64,000 nt of DNA from Liolophura sinensis (Eukaryota > Mollusca > Polyplacophora > Chitonida > Chitonidae): assembly GCF_032854445.1 (NCBI RefSeq), contig NC_088301.1, positions 27,326,402 to 27,390,401 of the forward strand, read 5' to 3'. This document shows positions 1-19,090 of this stretch, in pieces. The stretch's first letter is position 1; each line of letters starts with the position of its first letter. The translations under genes were made by a program, and so were the position numbers. The notes under the pieces are model-generated. The model saw nothing but the letters and a program-made list of their open reading frames with translations. It was not told the DNA's origin and ran no database searches.

Positions 1-1529
1 GTACCTGAGTAGATGTGAGGTAGATGACGGTATTTCAGAACTCGGCCAAACGACCGTCTTTTATAAATCAAGGGCTTCAATAATGAAGGGTCAATTAGTC
101 TCCATAGCAACGCCCAGTACGCAGGGAATCACCTGAAGTTCCGGTCGAATAACTCGATGCCTGTAATTATTGGTGAATAATTTTCGATTCTAACTCGTCC
201 ATGGATGACTAGACCGTCATCTCAGTGAGACGATGCGAACCAGTAAGTATAAAGCGAGAAAAACTTTATCAGACCTGTTAAATACGTCTTCAAATCTAGT
301 GAAACGTCTTGCTAGTGTTTCCTGTCTCACTTCACAAATTTTCAAAAGCTTCTTGGCAAAACTGTAGCGGATGGTGCAAGAAAGCTAGTAATAATAAATA
401 AGACGTTATAATCCAACGGTGAAACACAGGGACCAGAGGTTTCTGCAAAAGCCTTGGTGATAGGGTTGACTACAGTGGTGTGTCAATAGTTTTTTTTTGA
501 ATGAAACTTGCCAGGTACATTTAAAAGGTTCCATACATCTCAAGAATTCAAAACACTTGTTTCACTCTGTGGCTGATGTATTACAGGTGAGAGCTTGATG
601 TTTACATTTTTCCATGGAAAGGCCATGAACAGGAAACAGGGCAACTACTCGAACTTTTGATTCTCACCTTTCACCAATGCTCATTTTTTTTTGACATGTA
701 GCTTAATTACAAATCTGATCGATAAAGCGATTTCTCGTGCCCGGTTATTCAGTATCTTGTTGAGAGGAACCTACAGTATTTCGCGCTCAGTTGAGACAGC
801 TAGATGGTTTCTACTTGGTTTCACATATTGGCAAGGGTTCTTAACCTGGACTTAACAGCACACAGAGCGAAACATGAAATATTACAAAAACGCATAACAT
901 ATAGAGAGCATACACAGTGTGATAGTGGCAAATGGTAACACGTAAACAAGTGAAATACGGCCTCTTGTCAATTCACCTCAATTAAGGTTTTATTCTAACA
1001 GTTAATGTAAATGCATAAATAGTAGCAAATAACAAATAAAAGACTTATTAGCCGAATTAGGTAAAAGAATGCAGTGAGGTGAACTGCTATTTATTAGACG
1101 TTACTGGTCAAGAATTCCTCAAAATGAATTGTGTTGTCATTACATTTAATATACAATAACATTAAAACAATGCAAAGGGAACGGGCCTCGGAGATGCTTA
1201 GTTCACCAGCAGAATCCTGGTTTATGCAGGAATATAATACTATAAAAAGACGAATGAATCTCTATATTGTAATCTGAGAAAAAATAAATCTTGCCTACAT
1301 GTAAGGCAGTTGCATTCTAATTTTATTCCAACGAATGAATGAAGGATTATGGCTTAACGCCATGTTTCATCCAAACATTTTCTAAAGAAATAATTAGATA
1401 CATAACTCAAATCACAACATAACGGTTATTTTAACTATTATATATCAAGTGGTAAAAAGGCTACTGACAGCCCTTGACATAAGGAATCTCAGGTTCGAAT
1501 CTGGCTAACGTTGCATGGTTTGGCCGCAT

Positions 1530-1800
1530 CCTTATTTATTTTATTTATTTGATTGTTGTTGAAAGCAATACTCGAGAATTTTTCACTTATACAGTGGTGG
1601 TCAGTTTCATGGGCCGGAGAAACCAAATTGCAAGGGATAAACCACTGATCTTTGGCAAGTTAATGATGAACTTTAGCACTGATGATGTACACATTTGCAT
1701 ATTGGTGGAAAACAATTACGTGGTCAACGAACGTTAGACTGCAAAAACGGCCACACGACCGTCTTCAACCGCTTGATCTGACTGAAGGCTCACAAGCATT
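1530..1800 (-). repeat. decayed SINE-C copy
   Basis: The tail TTTATTTATTTGATTG is followed by a body containing GGTCAGTTTCATG, a run resembling AACCACTGATCTTTGGCAAG, and CATATTGGTGGAAAACAA. The same body recurs near 29.62 kb and, in the opposite orientation, near 9.8 and 21.3 kb. The tail resembles that of SINE-A. SINE-C is a working label only. Confidence 0.5.
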
Positions 1801-4538
1801 GAAAGCGAGTTCTCTATACTGTGATACTCTTTCATTTGTGGGAATGGCACAAAAAAAAGCAGTTCCCAAGTGAAAAGAAAGTAAATCATAAATGAAACGG
1901 ATACGTTATTACATGTAATCATGGTTACATTTTGCTAACTAATAACGTGAAGTGTTATTGGTGAATTTATAAAATAATCCGAAATACATCTCACCGGGCG
2001 CCGGGCACTGTATCCCACTGACATTAGAATGAAAAGACCGTGAGACAAATGAGTGTTGCTTGACGTACACATTGCCATCTTTCTATGGGCGGCTTGTTTA
2101 GTTGGACTTATTTTTAGCGTCAGTCTTAATTGTGCTGTACCCTCGAACGACACTGACTCGTTCCATCAGTGAAGCTCTCACCTCTCGAAGATCAATAATC
2201 TTCGCTTTCATGTTTTAGAAATAAAAAATAAAACAAAATGATGATATCACAAAAAAGGGGGTGACTCTACAGAACTTTGACATTCTAAGAGTTCTGTTCA
2301 ATCATAGTATTGATGAGTGTGGCACTTGGATGTAGGCCTATACATCTGATAATCACGATTCAAACGTTTTCCAAATAGCTACGCCGATCCGCATAATGTT
2401 CCCTTTGAACGATATCTCATCACCTGAGGTTAATTAGCTGTCCATATAAATATACTTACATATGTAAAGATGAGATAGGATCTAGGATTTCTAGCGTGTC
2501 GCAAACGGAGTCAATGTCCGAGTATGACATTAGGAATTTCTATTTCAAGCCCCACTACATAACAAAAAATGACCTGGTTACGACTGAATATTTCAATCAA
2601 TGTACTGTATCATCGAAAATCAGTAGGCTATAAATCTATTCCAGCAATCTACTGACGAAGCAACCAGGTGTTATGCATATAACTATAACCGCTAAAATTC
2701 CATAAACTGGGACCGAGTTCACGAAACTTCCCGAGTCCAGTAAATTGCTTTGATACATTGTTTATTTTAAACTAGCCTATTTATATTAATTTGTGGAGCT
2801 CCTCGCTGGCAAAGCCAACTAACTGCTTGCACTGATTGGTTTTCATCTATATATGGTATATCTGGGGCCTTGTGCGAATACTTAAATACACAATTGTATA
2901 TATTTTGCTTTAAATGTACGGTATTTATTCACAATTTAGTGTTTTTGTACTTCGAGTTTTGAAATCTGATTCGGATTTTGTGACCCAAAATAGCCCTAAA
3001 TTCACTTCATGTACTTTCAAAAGTCGATCCTGATTTATTGTCGCTGCCTTGCAACAATCAGTGTTTGTGTGACGCGTGTTTTTAGCTTCGACAGCTGGAG
3101 GTGACGCCGTTATTATTAGGGGCGGTGATCCAATTGTTGTTCTTGAACGCGGTTTTTACGTACTTGAGGTGCGTGTACGCGTCGCAGCTGAACACGCATT
3201 GGTGTTAATACGCGTCTTTTAAATGGATTTTTAGATTGTTGATGCTTTTTCGGTTTGCGATTAATATAAAAATGTTTTCATAAAATATATTAAACTTTCG
3301 GGTATAGTTAACAGTAGTTTTAATTCTTACTCATATCTGGGACAACATTAGTCTTAATTCTTACTCAGATCTGGGACTATTATATACATTGTATATATAT
3401 TGTATATACTAGTCCCAGCTCAGATTAGCGAGAAAAACGTTGAACTGTGACAATTCACCATTATGCCGTGACCAAGACATCGAAAGGTCTATATTTAAAA
3501 ACCGTTAGGTTTATAGCCCACGCCCGTAATCTCGATTAACCACAAACACGGTGGTAAATTTCTTCCACAAGAAAAAAGGCGTTTCATTTATATTTGATTG
3601 ATTATTGATTTTCAAGGCACTTTGAGATAAAGGAGTCTTAGAGTTGCGAAAGCTTTTAAAGTTAGCCCCCATAAATGTCGTTTAAGTGTAATATTGAAGT
3701 TAAGATATACTATCGTCTGTATACTTTATATATATAGTCCAGTATCGGATCGATCAACAGATAACCTGTAATGGACGATTTGCTGAGTAAAATATATAAG
3801 CTCTAAACATGAGTCTGACCTTTACTTCTTATATTGGACGAAAAACAACGTAAACATCTATTATCACAAATCAAAGACGGACAGAAACGCGGGAATTTTA
3901 AGTCTAGAAGAAGATTGGATTTCTCATGAATTGTTTTTTTTTTTTTTTTTTTTGTTTCCAGCGAAGGTGATCTGGCCGAATTTATCTGAAACGTATTATT
4001 ACTTGGTTTGTAATGGGTTTGACCAGAAGATGACCTGACCTTACTGTTATTGTCAGGAGTGGACAAACTGCCTTGCTGTTTTAAAGTGAACAATGGCATT
4101 GCTGTCAATGCCACTGTTCCACTGATACCTTTACATGGACGTCACGTCGGTGTGGTTAACATATCGCATTTCCCGACGTAACATGAGCTCGGGAAGCTCG
4201 TCACATGGCCTAGCACGTCTCCCAACAAAGGCGGCATTATTCCAGGTGACTCAGTTTATAACCTTTAAACAGGTTTATTTTCTTTGCTCATCTGACAATC
4301 TCCATTAACACATCTCCGTGTCTTGAGCGCAATCGATACGACATAACAGTGCTGCATTCCTCCAGAGTGAATTGTGAAGCTGGTGACCTCCGCAGGGAGA
4401 TACTCTCTTCAAACACTAATGTTAAAATCTCACAATTTTGTAAGCGTTAAAATGATACAGTATGTTAAATTGTATATAACTTGATTGCCAACATCTTAAA
4501 ATCTAGACCACACAATGATTGGTTGCAGGTTGTAAAAT

Positions 4539-4690
4539 ATTTATTTATTTATTCGATTGATGTGTAACGCCCTACTCAAAAATATTTCACTTCTACGACG
4601 GAGGCCAGCATTATGGTGGGAGGAAACCGGGCGGAGTCCGGGGTAAGCCCACGACCATCCGCAGGTTGCTGACAGACGGTAGTAAGATAA
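4539..4690 (-). repeat. SINE-A, 5'-truncated copy
   Basis: Starts with the reverse-complemented tail (TTTATTTATTTATTCGATTG) and runs through the conserved CCAGCATTATGGTGGGAGGA and CCACGACCATCCGCAGGTTG core. It stops before the tRNA-like head, as expected for an incompletely reverse-transcribed SINE. Confidence 0.75.
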
Positions 4691-5072
4691 TATCAGATTA
4701 CATGTTAAACAGTTATATTGGGGAGTCACACCTTGCTGTATTAATCTGACATAGGATGCAGCGTTAAATTACAACAGTTTCCTTATGATATTATATGTTA
4801 ATTTTTTAATACTTTACAAAATCTTGACAAACCATCAGAAATGCCCTCCTTTCTCTAATCGTTGTCAAAATGCTGGATATGACAAACTTGACTGTGGTCT
4901 TCATACACAGAATAACATGTTATGGGTGAACAGTTACGCTTTCATTTTTTGTAAAATTATTCTCAACTGGCTGATTCTGAGAGCGCTTGTGGAAGTTATA
5001 TTAAATTTTATGAAAACATTATTAAGGTTTTAATATCAATCTATACAATGGCCCAAAGTTATTCATGCTATT

Positions 5073-5335
5073 TTATTTATTTACTTGATTGGTCTTTTAC
5101 GCCGTACTCAAGAACATTTCACTTACACGACGGCAGCCAGGATTACGGTGGGTTGAAACCGGGCAGAGCCCGGGGGAAACCCACGACCATCCGCAGGTTG
5201 CTGTGAGACTTCACACTTGCAGGCGGAGTGAAACCAGCATGAGCTGGACTTAAAATCACAGGGACAGCATTGGTGAGAAGCTCCTGGATCATTACGCTGT
5301 GCTATCGCGCTAACCAACTGAGCCACGGAGGCCCC
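5073..5335 (-). repeat. SINE-A, near full-length with tRNA-like head
   Basis: Carries tail, core and a tRNA-like head. On the minus strand the head reads GGGGCCTCCGTGGCTCAGTT (A-box region), and TTTAAGTCCAGCTC stands at the B-box. It is diverged from the best copies by a few percent. Confidence 0.8.
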
Positions 5336-5477
5336 AAGTGACGTTGTATAGAAACTGTCCATTGCTTATTATTTTAGTTTTTAGAACATTACGTCATTGG
5401 CGATACCTCTCTTTGTACAAACTGCTTATATGCACGTATATTAGTCAAATGCAGCACGACTAATTAACATCGGAGCA

Positions 5478-5690
5478 TTCGTGGCTGAGTGGAGCAGAAT
5501 GACTCAGGAGCCGAGCAACAATGCGATGGCTACGGGTTCAAGTCCAGCTGGTCGTTAGTGGGGGAGTCTGCCAACAACTTGTTATACCCGGTTTCCGCCA
5601 ACAAGCAGTGCTTACCGCCGGGGTATAAGTGAAACATCCTTGTGTACTGCGTAAAACATCATTCAAAGAAGTTTAAATAACTCAATCATT
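5478..5690 (+). repeat. tRNA-derived SINE, diverged relative of SINE-A
   Basis: The head contains GTGGCTGAGTGGAGCAGAAT and the B-box-like GGGTTCAAGTCCAGCTGG. The tail contains GTATAAGTGAAACATCCTTG and GTACTGCGTAAAACATCATT, matching the SINE-A 3' end. The middle differs from SINE-A, so this is either a subfamily or a chimeric copy. Confidence 0.5.
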
Positions 5691-5709
5691 AACATATATT
5701 TACTCTGAT

Positions 5710-5998
5710 AATTTTCAGTCACGAACCGCTTCCGCGGCGAATAGTTAGAGAGTTCGTCGGAAGATCCGGGATCAAATCCTGGATGGATCGTACCAAAGAT
5801 GCTAAAATTGCTACCTTGCTTGGCGCTCAGTGCTGGGAGGTTGCAGGAAGGAAACAGGACTTGATGTTAGTATAATAATTTGACTGGGCGTGGTGTCATG
5901 ACTGGTGTTTTCGGCATGATACTTCAGTGCCGGCAATATATGTACACACACGTAATGACTCCTCGTCGCCACATGACCGAAAAATTAAGTACGGTGTA
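5710..5998 (+). repeat. SINE-D copy
   Basis: A B-box-like GGGATCAAATCCTGG is followed by a body with GACTGGTGTTTTCGGCATGA and ACTTCAGTGCCGGCA, ending near AAGTACGGTGTAAAAGCAT. The same body occurs at 36.19-36.39 kb, which identifies it as a dispersed repeat. SINE-D is a working label. Confidence 0.5.
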
Positions 5999-7198
5999 AA
6001 AGCATAATCGTACACATATTCAATATCGGGCAATACACCTTTGCAGTTCATTTTAAATCCGGATGAAATGAATCAATCAGCTACTCTTGGTACATTTCCG
6101 GCAAGCCTAAGATCTAGTCTTCGTGAATTTACATGTATTGGTGACTGCTTAATTTTACCATGTTTAGTTTAATTGCTTTTCTTGTGGTAACATAGAGATA
6201 GAAATGTTAAGAAACTTAGTAACTCTAAAAAGCATAGCGGTTCTACAGATATGGTGGTATAACGACAAAAATATGTACGGACAGAAGGACAGACGGATAG
6301 ACGGACAGGGTCATACCATCCATAATTATGTGGAGGGGCTTATAAAAACTGATTTTCCTCTTTCAACTTTGTAACAAGTATTGTGATTTACTGATAAATT
6401 ATAATTAGTTGATTTAGAAGATTAGGAATGAAATGGTGCGAAAATTACTATAAACCTATCAAATGAAATAGGAGTAAACGGCTTCCTGTAATTCAGTGGT
6501 AAACAGTGTATATGACGCGACGTGACACGTTCTGCTGACACCCATGTATAGTGCGACAGGGCTGGCGCGTGCATCACAGTGAGGCAATGTTCACAGTTCT
6601 ACAAACAATGCTCACAGTTAGGCAATGATCCGTTAGGTTTGCACACCAGATCATGACAACATAATTGCCTCGAGCTATTCACACACGAAGTATAGCTGGT
6701 ATCAAATCTCAACATGAACTCCACATTATATATAGGTATATAATAAAAATCGCGATTGTGTTCCCCTTCCAAAATCCGCCTTAATCAGATTAACCACATT
6801 CTATTTATGTGTCGTTAATCGGCTTGGCGAGATCAACCGACTGCCGTGCATAAAGTTTGTCGACGAATTATGGATAAAGGGAGGAATATAAGGGGTTTCT
6901 ATTTCCCTGGGGGTCATATCCGATAGCCACTTAGCAACGACACTGAGACGCCGGAAAGCGGACTGATTTCGAACCTAATCATACATGTATAGGTTCCACT
7001 GCGGACTACAAGGATCAAGGATTTTCAGCAACGTTCTAACCGTGCGGTGCGCCAAATTTGTGGATGCCATAGTTCTCTACCGAGCTGAAACCAAAAACTC
7101 CGATATTTGACGGGACAATTTATGGATGTGGATGTTTTGCGAATATGAAATAAGTTAAGCTTTTTGTATTTAATTAGGCTACGTTTGTAATTCCCGGG

Positions 7199-14198
<7,000 letters not shown>

Positions 14199-14706
14199 AA
14201 TTTTCCCGCGGATGTATAACAGAACAGTTTGTAACATCAGGTGTAGGCCCACGTGGTAGTTATAGACATAGACTCGTTTAGGAATCACATGACAATTGTA
14301 TGAACAAAACATCGTGAAACTGATACGATATTCACATAGATGCAATAGTTTCAAACAGTACTATAAATGTAAATATCACTAAACGTACTGTTCAAATGAT
14401 ATTGTGGTTGACGGTTGTAATGTTGGTCGAGCAAGAAAGTCATGACAAAAAGTATTACCAAGATTACCATCTGTGTTTGTTTGGTTTTGTTTTGTTGTTG
14501 TTGTTATTGTTAATTAGAGACAACGTTATGGCTGTGCTAGTTTTGGATCATATGACCTTGAGCTGCTCACATCTTGATACCATTTTCCGCATGAATTTAG
14601 TTGTATATCGGAACTACAGACTTTCATACGTGAATTTTGTTTTCACCAGCCCGTTCAGTTCAGCAAGGGAATCCTCCTAGACTCTCCGGATCCAGGTGTT
14701 GGTGGC

Positions 14707-14712
14707 AATAAA
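14707..14712 (+). promoter_or_regulatory. candidate polyadenylation signal of the ankyrin gene
   Basis: AATAAA in GGTGGCAATAAACGG, about 510 bp after the stop codon. It is the first AATAAA I noticed on the plus strand downstream and would give a 3' UTR of about half a kilobase. Confidence 0.35.
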
Positions 14713-14781
14713 CGGCCGACACCGCATAATTATGATCACTTGCCTTCCAAAAAGGCCATTGCATTATGTGGTTTCCTCCAA

Positions 14782-14783
<2 letters not shown>

Positions 14784-14861
<78 letters not shown>
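14784..14861. repeat. (AT)n microsatellite
   Basis: A pure AT run of about 78 bp just after the ankyrin gene's 3' end. Confidence 0.95.
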
Positions 14862-14869
<8 letters not shown>

Positions 14870-14984
14870 AGCTCAAAAGTAGCTCAAAACATCCGCAACA
14901 TATACCATTTTAAAAGTCTTTGATATGACCACATCCGGGTTTGATCTCTGGTCTCCCGACTTCGAGTTGTACGCCTAAACCATG

Positions 14985-16345
14985 AGACCACCGAAAAGGT
15001 CCTGTGGGTACGTATAGATCTATTTCTTAGCTAGTCCTTCTCGATGAAACCTTTGCACCGATATGTTCTTGCCATTAAATTGGAAAAAGTATGGTGTCCT
15101 TTTTGTGCCACGAAAAAGCACTTGTATCAACCCCAAAACCTGAAACTCCAGGTCGAGGTCCAGTTTTCACTAAGAATTTTTGCGAGTTAAAGGCGCATTT
15201 AAACCTCGGTGTTGGGTTTTGAAACGCGCCGTCGTTTTTAACATGAGGTTTTAACATGCAAAAAGAGGCCAAAAAAAAAAACCGTCATGTTTCCGAAAAG
15301 GTGTATGAACCCCAAATTTCCACAGTATCATTATCAAAGTCGAGTTTTTGTCCATTTAATGGCTCATTTGAATTTCGACTTCGAGTTTTATAAGAGGCTT
15401 AACTGTATGTGAAAACTCGAACAAAAAGTCGACGTCGACTTCTGAAACTCGACGTGGAGTTTAGGGTCCTGCGAGTTCTGAGGTTGATACAAATGCATTT
15501 TAATGGCACAAATAGAGCACCATACAAAAGTGAACATCAAAACACCGGAACGAAGAGGGCGTCAGGTAGGACAATAAGTCATAACGGGGCCAAAGGCTCA
15601 ACTATATGTTAATTGTTAGCGATCCTTAATGTCTAAATTGCCGAATGGTCTTGAGGTTAAGTTTGATCAGACTTCCATAAGTTTGATCAGATTTCCATAA
15701 GTTTGATCAGATTTCCATAAGTTTGATCAGATTTCCATAAGTTTGATCAGATTTCCATATACATCTCTGTATTCATACATTTAGCTTGATAACGATATTA
15801 GCACCTATACCGAAACGGTCCTGTGAGTACGTATAGACCTATTTTTTAGCTAGTCCTTCCTGAGGAAACCTTTGCTCCGGTATTTTCTTGCCACTTTATC
15901 GCATGAATGAAAATTGCAAGAATGAAAATATTGCAAGACTAAATTGCCGAATGGTCTTGAGGTTAAGTTTGATCAGATTTCGATAAGTTTGATCAGACTT
16001 CCATAAGTTTGATCAGGTTTCCATATACATCTCTGTATTCATATATTTAGCTTGATAACGATATTAGCACCTATACCGAAACGGTCCTGTGAGTACTCAG
16101 ACCTATTTCTCAGCTAGCCCTTCCTGATGAAACCTTTGCTCCGGTATTTTCTTGCCACTATATTGCAAGAATGAAAATTGCAAGAATGCAAATATTGCAA
16201 GACTAAATTGCCGAATGGTCTTGAGGTTAAGTTTGATCAGATTTCCATAAGTTTGATCAGGTTTCCATAAATTTGATCAAATTTCCATATACATCTCTGT
16301 ATTCACACATTTAGCTTGATAACGATATTAGTACCTATACCGAAA
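14985..16345. repeat. nested satellite: ~265-306-bp units containing a 20-bp sub-repeat
   Basis: The unit begins CTAAATTGCCGAATGGTCTT (15633, 15939, 16203). It continues with a variable number of a 20-bp block (GTTTGATCAGATTTCCATAA; about six copies in the first unit, three in the second and third), then AGCTTGATAACGATATTAGC and CTAGTCCTTCCTGATGAAAC. A lone 3' half-unit sits at 14985-15075, separated from the array by an inserted inverted-repeat element. Unit length varies with the number of 20-bp blocks, so expansion has occurred at two scales. Confidence 0.85.
15089..15525. mobile_element. short terminal-inverted-repeat (MITE-like) element
   Basis: The left end (GTATGGTGTCCTTTTTGTGC, then CACTTGTATCAACCCCAAAA) matches the reverse complement of the right end (GTATGGTGCTCTATTTGTGC, then CATTTGTATCAACCTCAGAA). 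Similarity continues inward as diverged arms rich in CTCGAC/GTCGAG. If the ends are TGGTG...CACCA, the flanking TA on both sides could be a TA target duplication of the Tc1/mariner type. No transposase is present (437 bp). It separates a satellite half-unit from the main array. Confidence 0.65.
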
Positions 16346-16614
16346 CGCCGTTCACTGAATGAACTTGTCATCCATATAATTGCTATGTTATCGGTTTAAT
16401 GACGTGGAGTCAAACCCTGAACTGTCGAACTTTTTTTTGTAACAATAATTCAACCGTTGAAATTTTTGAATCTAAAAGTCAAACCGACGCACGCAGAAAA
16501 GCAAAACTGAACGAAACAAATTCCTAACGAAAAGTCTTGTTGGACGAAATTTTCGAACAGCAAGCACGTATCTTGCCTGAAGTCGGAAAGATCGTCAGTA
16601 ACTGGCTATGGTTA

Positions 16615-17000
16615 GAAGTGCATGGAAGCCGGATGCGGCCAGGCTTTTTCTTGTATATTTGGTCCAAAGCAAGAACAGCGATATTTGACCGACAGTATAT
16701 TTAGTCGAGATTTGGTCGAGATTAGGGCGACAACGCTAGATTCAGTCGAGATTCCCACGAGATTTGGTGGACAGTGCGACATTAAGACGAGATTTAGACG
16801 ACATTCCGTCGAGAAGGCGACATTTTTAACCAAATCTCGCTCTGTCGTTCGAGTGACGGGTTAATCTCGACCAAATCTCGCACTGTCGTCTGAATGGCCC
16901 ATGAATCTCGACTAAATCTCGCGTTCTCGACTAAATGTCGTCTGAATGCCGCTCTGTTGTCCTAATCTCGACCGAATCTCGCCTTCCGGTCTAGTTGGGG
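16615..17000. mobile_element. CGA/TCG-rich foldback element, copy 1
   Basis: The left half is dense in GTCGAGATT, GGCGACA and CGAGATTTGG. The right half carries the reverse complements (AATCTCGACCAAATCTCGC, TGTCGTC, AATCTCGACCGAATCTCGCC), so the strand can fold back on itself. The left edge GAAGCCGGATGCGGCCAGGC matches the reverse complement of the edge of a second copy at 18.7-19.0 kb. Nothing coding is recognisable, although both strands are open for about 75 codons because the repeat lacks stops. Confidence 0.6.
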
Positions 17001-17231
17001 CTACCAGCGGCGGTCCGAGTTACTGTCTGGGCTCTCAGCTACGGGTAACGTCTGTACATTCAAGATGGGCTATTCTCATCGCCGCATGTACGTATGAACT
17101 TAACTTCACGTGATATAGCTTTCTATTTCTTACCAAGCAAGTTGCATACAGTTAAGTTCAACCATCTGTGTTTAAGGCTCAAACAGTTGCGGTATGGAAA
17201 TATATTATACATACAGTGAAAAATTGTGTGC

Positions 17232-17349
17232 GTCGGAAGGTCTGTAGCAACCTGCGGATGGTCGTGGGTTAGGGCTTTCATGCCACCTTGATGTTGGCCT
17301 TCTTCTATAAGTGAAATATTGTTGAGTACAGCGTAAAACATCGATGATA

Positions 17350-17384
<35 letters not shown>
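17232..17384 (+). repeat. SINE-A, 3' half with long ATAA tail
   Basis: GTCTGTAGCAACCTGCGGAT, then a diverged core, GTGAAATATTGTTGAGTACA and a tail of about nine TAAA units. Confidence 0.75.
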
Positions 17385-18149
17385 GGACAATGTATAGCAG
17401 TGACTGTCTGGACTTTTGTTCTATACGTCATCACCTGTACGAACAACTAAGGACGTACATCTGTACGTCAATGGTTTCCCAAACGGGTACTACAAATATG
17501 GACAGCGAACATCACTTATTGACGAGGCCCCCTACATGCAGGTATTATCTATTTGAACAATGCGGATCATTAACCGAATGAGTCCCTCCAGATATCTAGA
17601 TACACAAATAAAAATATATTTGGCCTGACTGGGCCACTTAAGATATTCGGTCAGTTCCGACAAGTGACTGAGTCACAGTTGGTTGGCTGTCCGACGAGAT
17701 AAAACAGTCAATGACTTGGCTCCTACAAGCATTTCGTGTATGTACTAACAATACCCAGCAATTACTCATCGAGTGGCCTCTGCAGGTAGTGTACAATGAC
17801 AAAAATATATCTGTCACTAACTGGGCCCTTATACACACGGTACTCCGTATTTAGTTACAAAATATACAAAACGGTCACTGAGTTCCTTAGTGTATATTGT
17901 ATATACGGACAAGGCATGTGTCTCCCCCTGACCGTGACCCTACAGGCAGCGTTAGGCCGATTTATTTAATATAGAGACAATAGAGGGCCTAGTTCTCCAC
18001 GATTTCTTCAGGGTTACGTTGACTCCAACGGTCGTGTTTTCATGGCTGGCTTTCGTCGCAATAATTATAATTTTAATTGCTATTCACGTAAATGGTTATC
18101 TACATGTGTCCTTAGGGTGTAGAGCCGTATCATCAAGTTAAAATATGCT

Positions 18150-18310
18150 GGCTTCCTCTCCGGCCGTAAGTGGGAAGGTTTTCCAGAAACCTGCGGATGG
18201 TCGTGGGTTTCCCCCCGGGTTCTGCCCGGTTTCCTCCCACCATAATGCTGGCCGCCGTCGTATAAGTGAAATATTCTTGAGTACCGCGTAAAACTCCAAT
18301 CAAATAAATC
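18150..18310 (+). repeat. SINE-A, 5'-truncated copy
   Basis: GCTTCCTCTCCGGCCGTAAG through ATAATGCTGGCCGCCGTCGT to CCAATCAAATAAATC. It is well conserved but lacks the tRNA-like head. Confidence 0.8.
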
Positions 18311-18579
18311 AAGTTAAAATATATGGGGAATATTTTACTGTTCTGCCCTTTTTCCGTCACCGAAAACGTTGCATTGTGTGTGTCAACTTCGTGATATATT
18401 ATTTTGCTAAGGTAAAAGTTATTATTACCTGAATTATTATGATTATTTGAAATTTTGCAAACAGGGACTGTACGCTGCATTGCATTCAGCATATTTTTCA
18501 TTGTTATCAAATGTGAAGCTCAGAAGTTCGTCTTTTGATTCATGTTATGCTTTCTCTTTTGGCATTGTTTTTCATCATC

Positions 18580-18609
<30 letters not shown>
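18580..18609. repeat. (AAT)n microsatellite
   Basis: About nine ATA/AAT triplets in a row. Confidence 0.9.
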
Positions 18610-18610
<1 letters not shown>

Positions 18611-18714
18611 TTACATCTTTACAATTAACACTTAACAGTATATAAGTAGCTATTAAATCGCTTATACAAACACACTCCCACACACAGAGTACATGGGTCG
18701 CCATGCAGCCCCTG

Positions 18715-19000
18715 TGTCAGCCTTAATCTCGTCTAACTCTCGTCTGAATATCGTACTGTCCACCAAATCTCGCATAAATATGGCGTTGTCGTCCGAATGT
18801 CGCTCGCTATGAAACTCCAGTTTTGGGTATAAAATTTGCACGAGATACTCTGCCGAATGTCGTTGGAGTCTCGCGGGAATCTCAACTGAATCTCGCGTTG
18901 TTGCCCTAATCTCGACTAAATCTGGCACTGTCGTTCAAATATCGCAGTTCATGTTTAGAAGGAATGTGTAGGAAAGAGCATGGTCGCATCCGGCTTCCGC
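18715..19000. mobile_element. CGA/TCG-rich foldback element, copy 2 (inverted relative to copy 1)
   Basis: CACCAAATCTCGCATAAATA, TTGCCCTAATCTCGACTAAA and GGTCGCATCCGGCTTCCGC are the reverse complements of segments of the 16.6-17.0 kb element. The two copies therefore lie in opposite orientation about 2 kb apart. The middle is diverged. Confidence 0.6.
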
Positions 19001-19009
19001 AGTAGTGTA

Positions 19010-19090
19010 CGCCTCACACTCCACCTATAAAACTGACCGTCATTATATAGTAAAACGTGTTCAACGGCGTTAAACAACAATGAAATAAAC
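19010..19090 (+). repeat. SINE-C-like 3' fragment
   Basis: CACACTCCACCTATAAAACT, then GACCGTCATTATATAG, then CAACGGCGTTAAACAACAAT and AAATAAAC. It has the same end structure as other SINE-C tails. Confidence 0.45.

Larger units (their letters stand above)
1..7198. other. intergenic region and upstream flank of the ankyrin gene
   Basis: I find no convincing exon here. The stretch holds scattered decayed SINEs (listed separately), a poly-T run at about 3936-3953 and AT-rich unique sequence. Two open frames of about 60-100 codons occur (for example minus strand 3803-4114), but they have no recognisable domain and one reads through the poly-T run as polylysine. The last few hundred bases must contain the promoter and 5' UTR of the ankyrin gene that begins at 7199. 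I see no clear TATA box or initiator to fix its transcription start. Confidence 0.5.
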
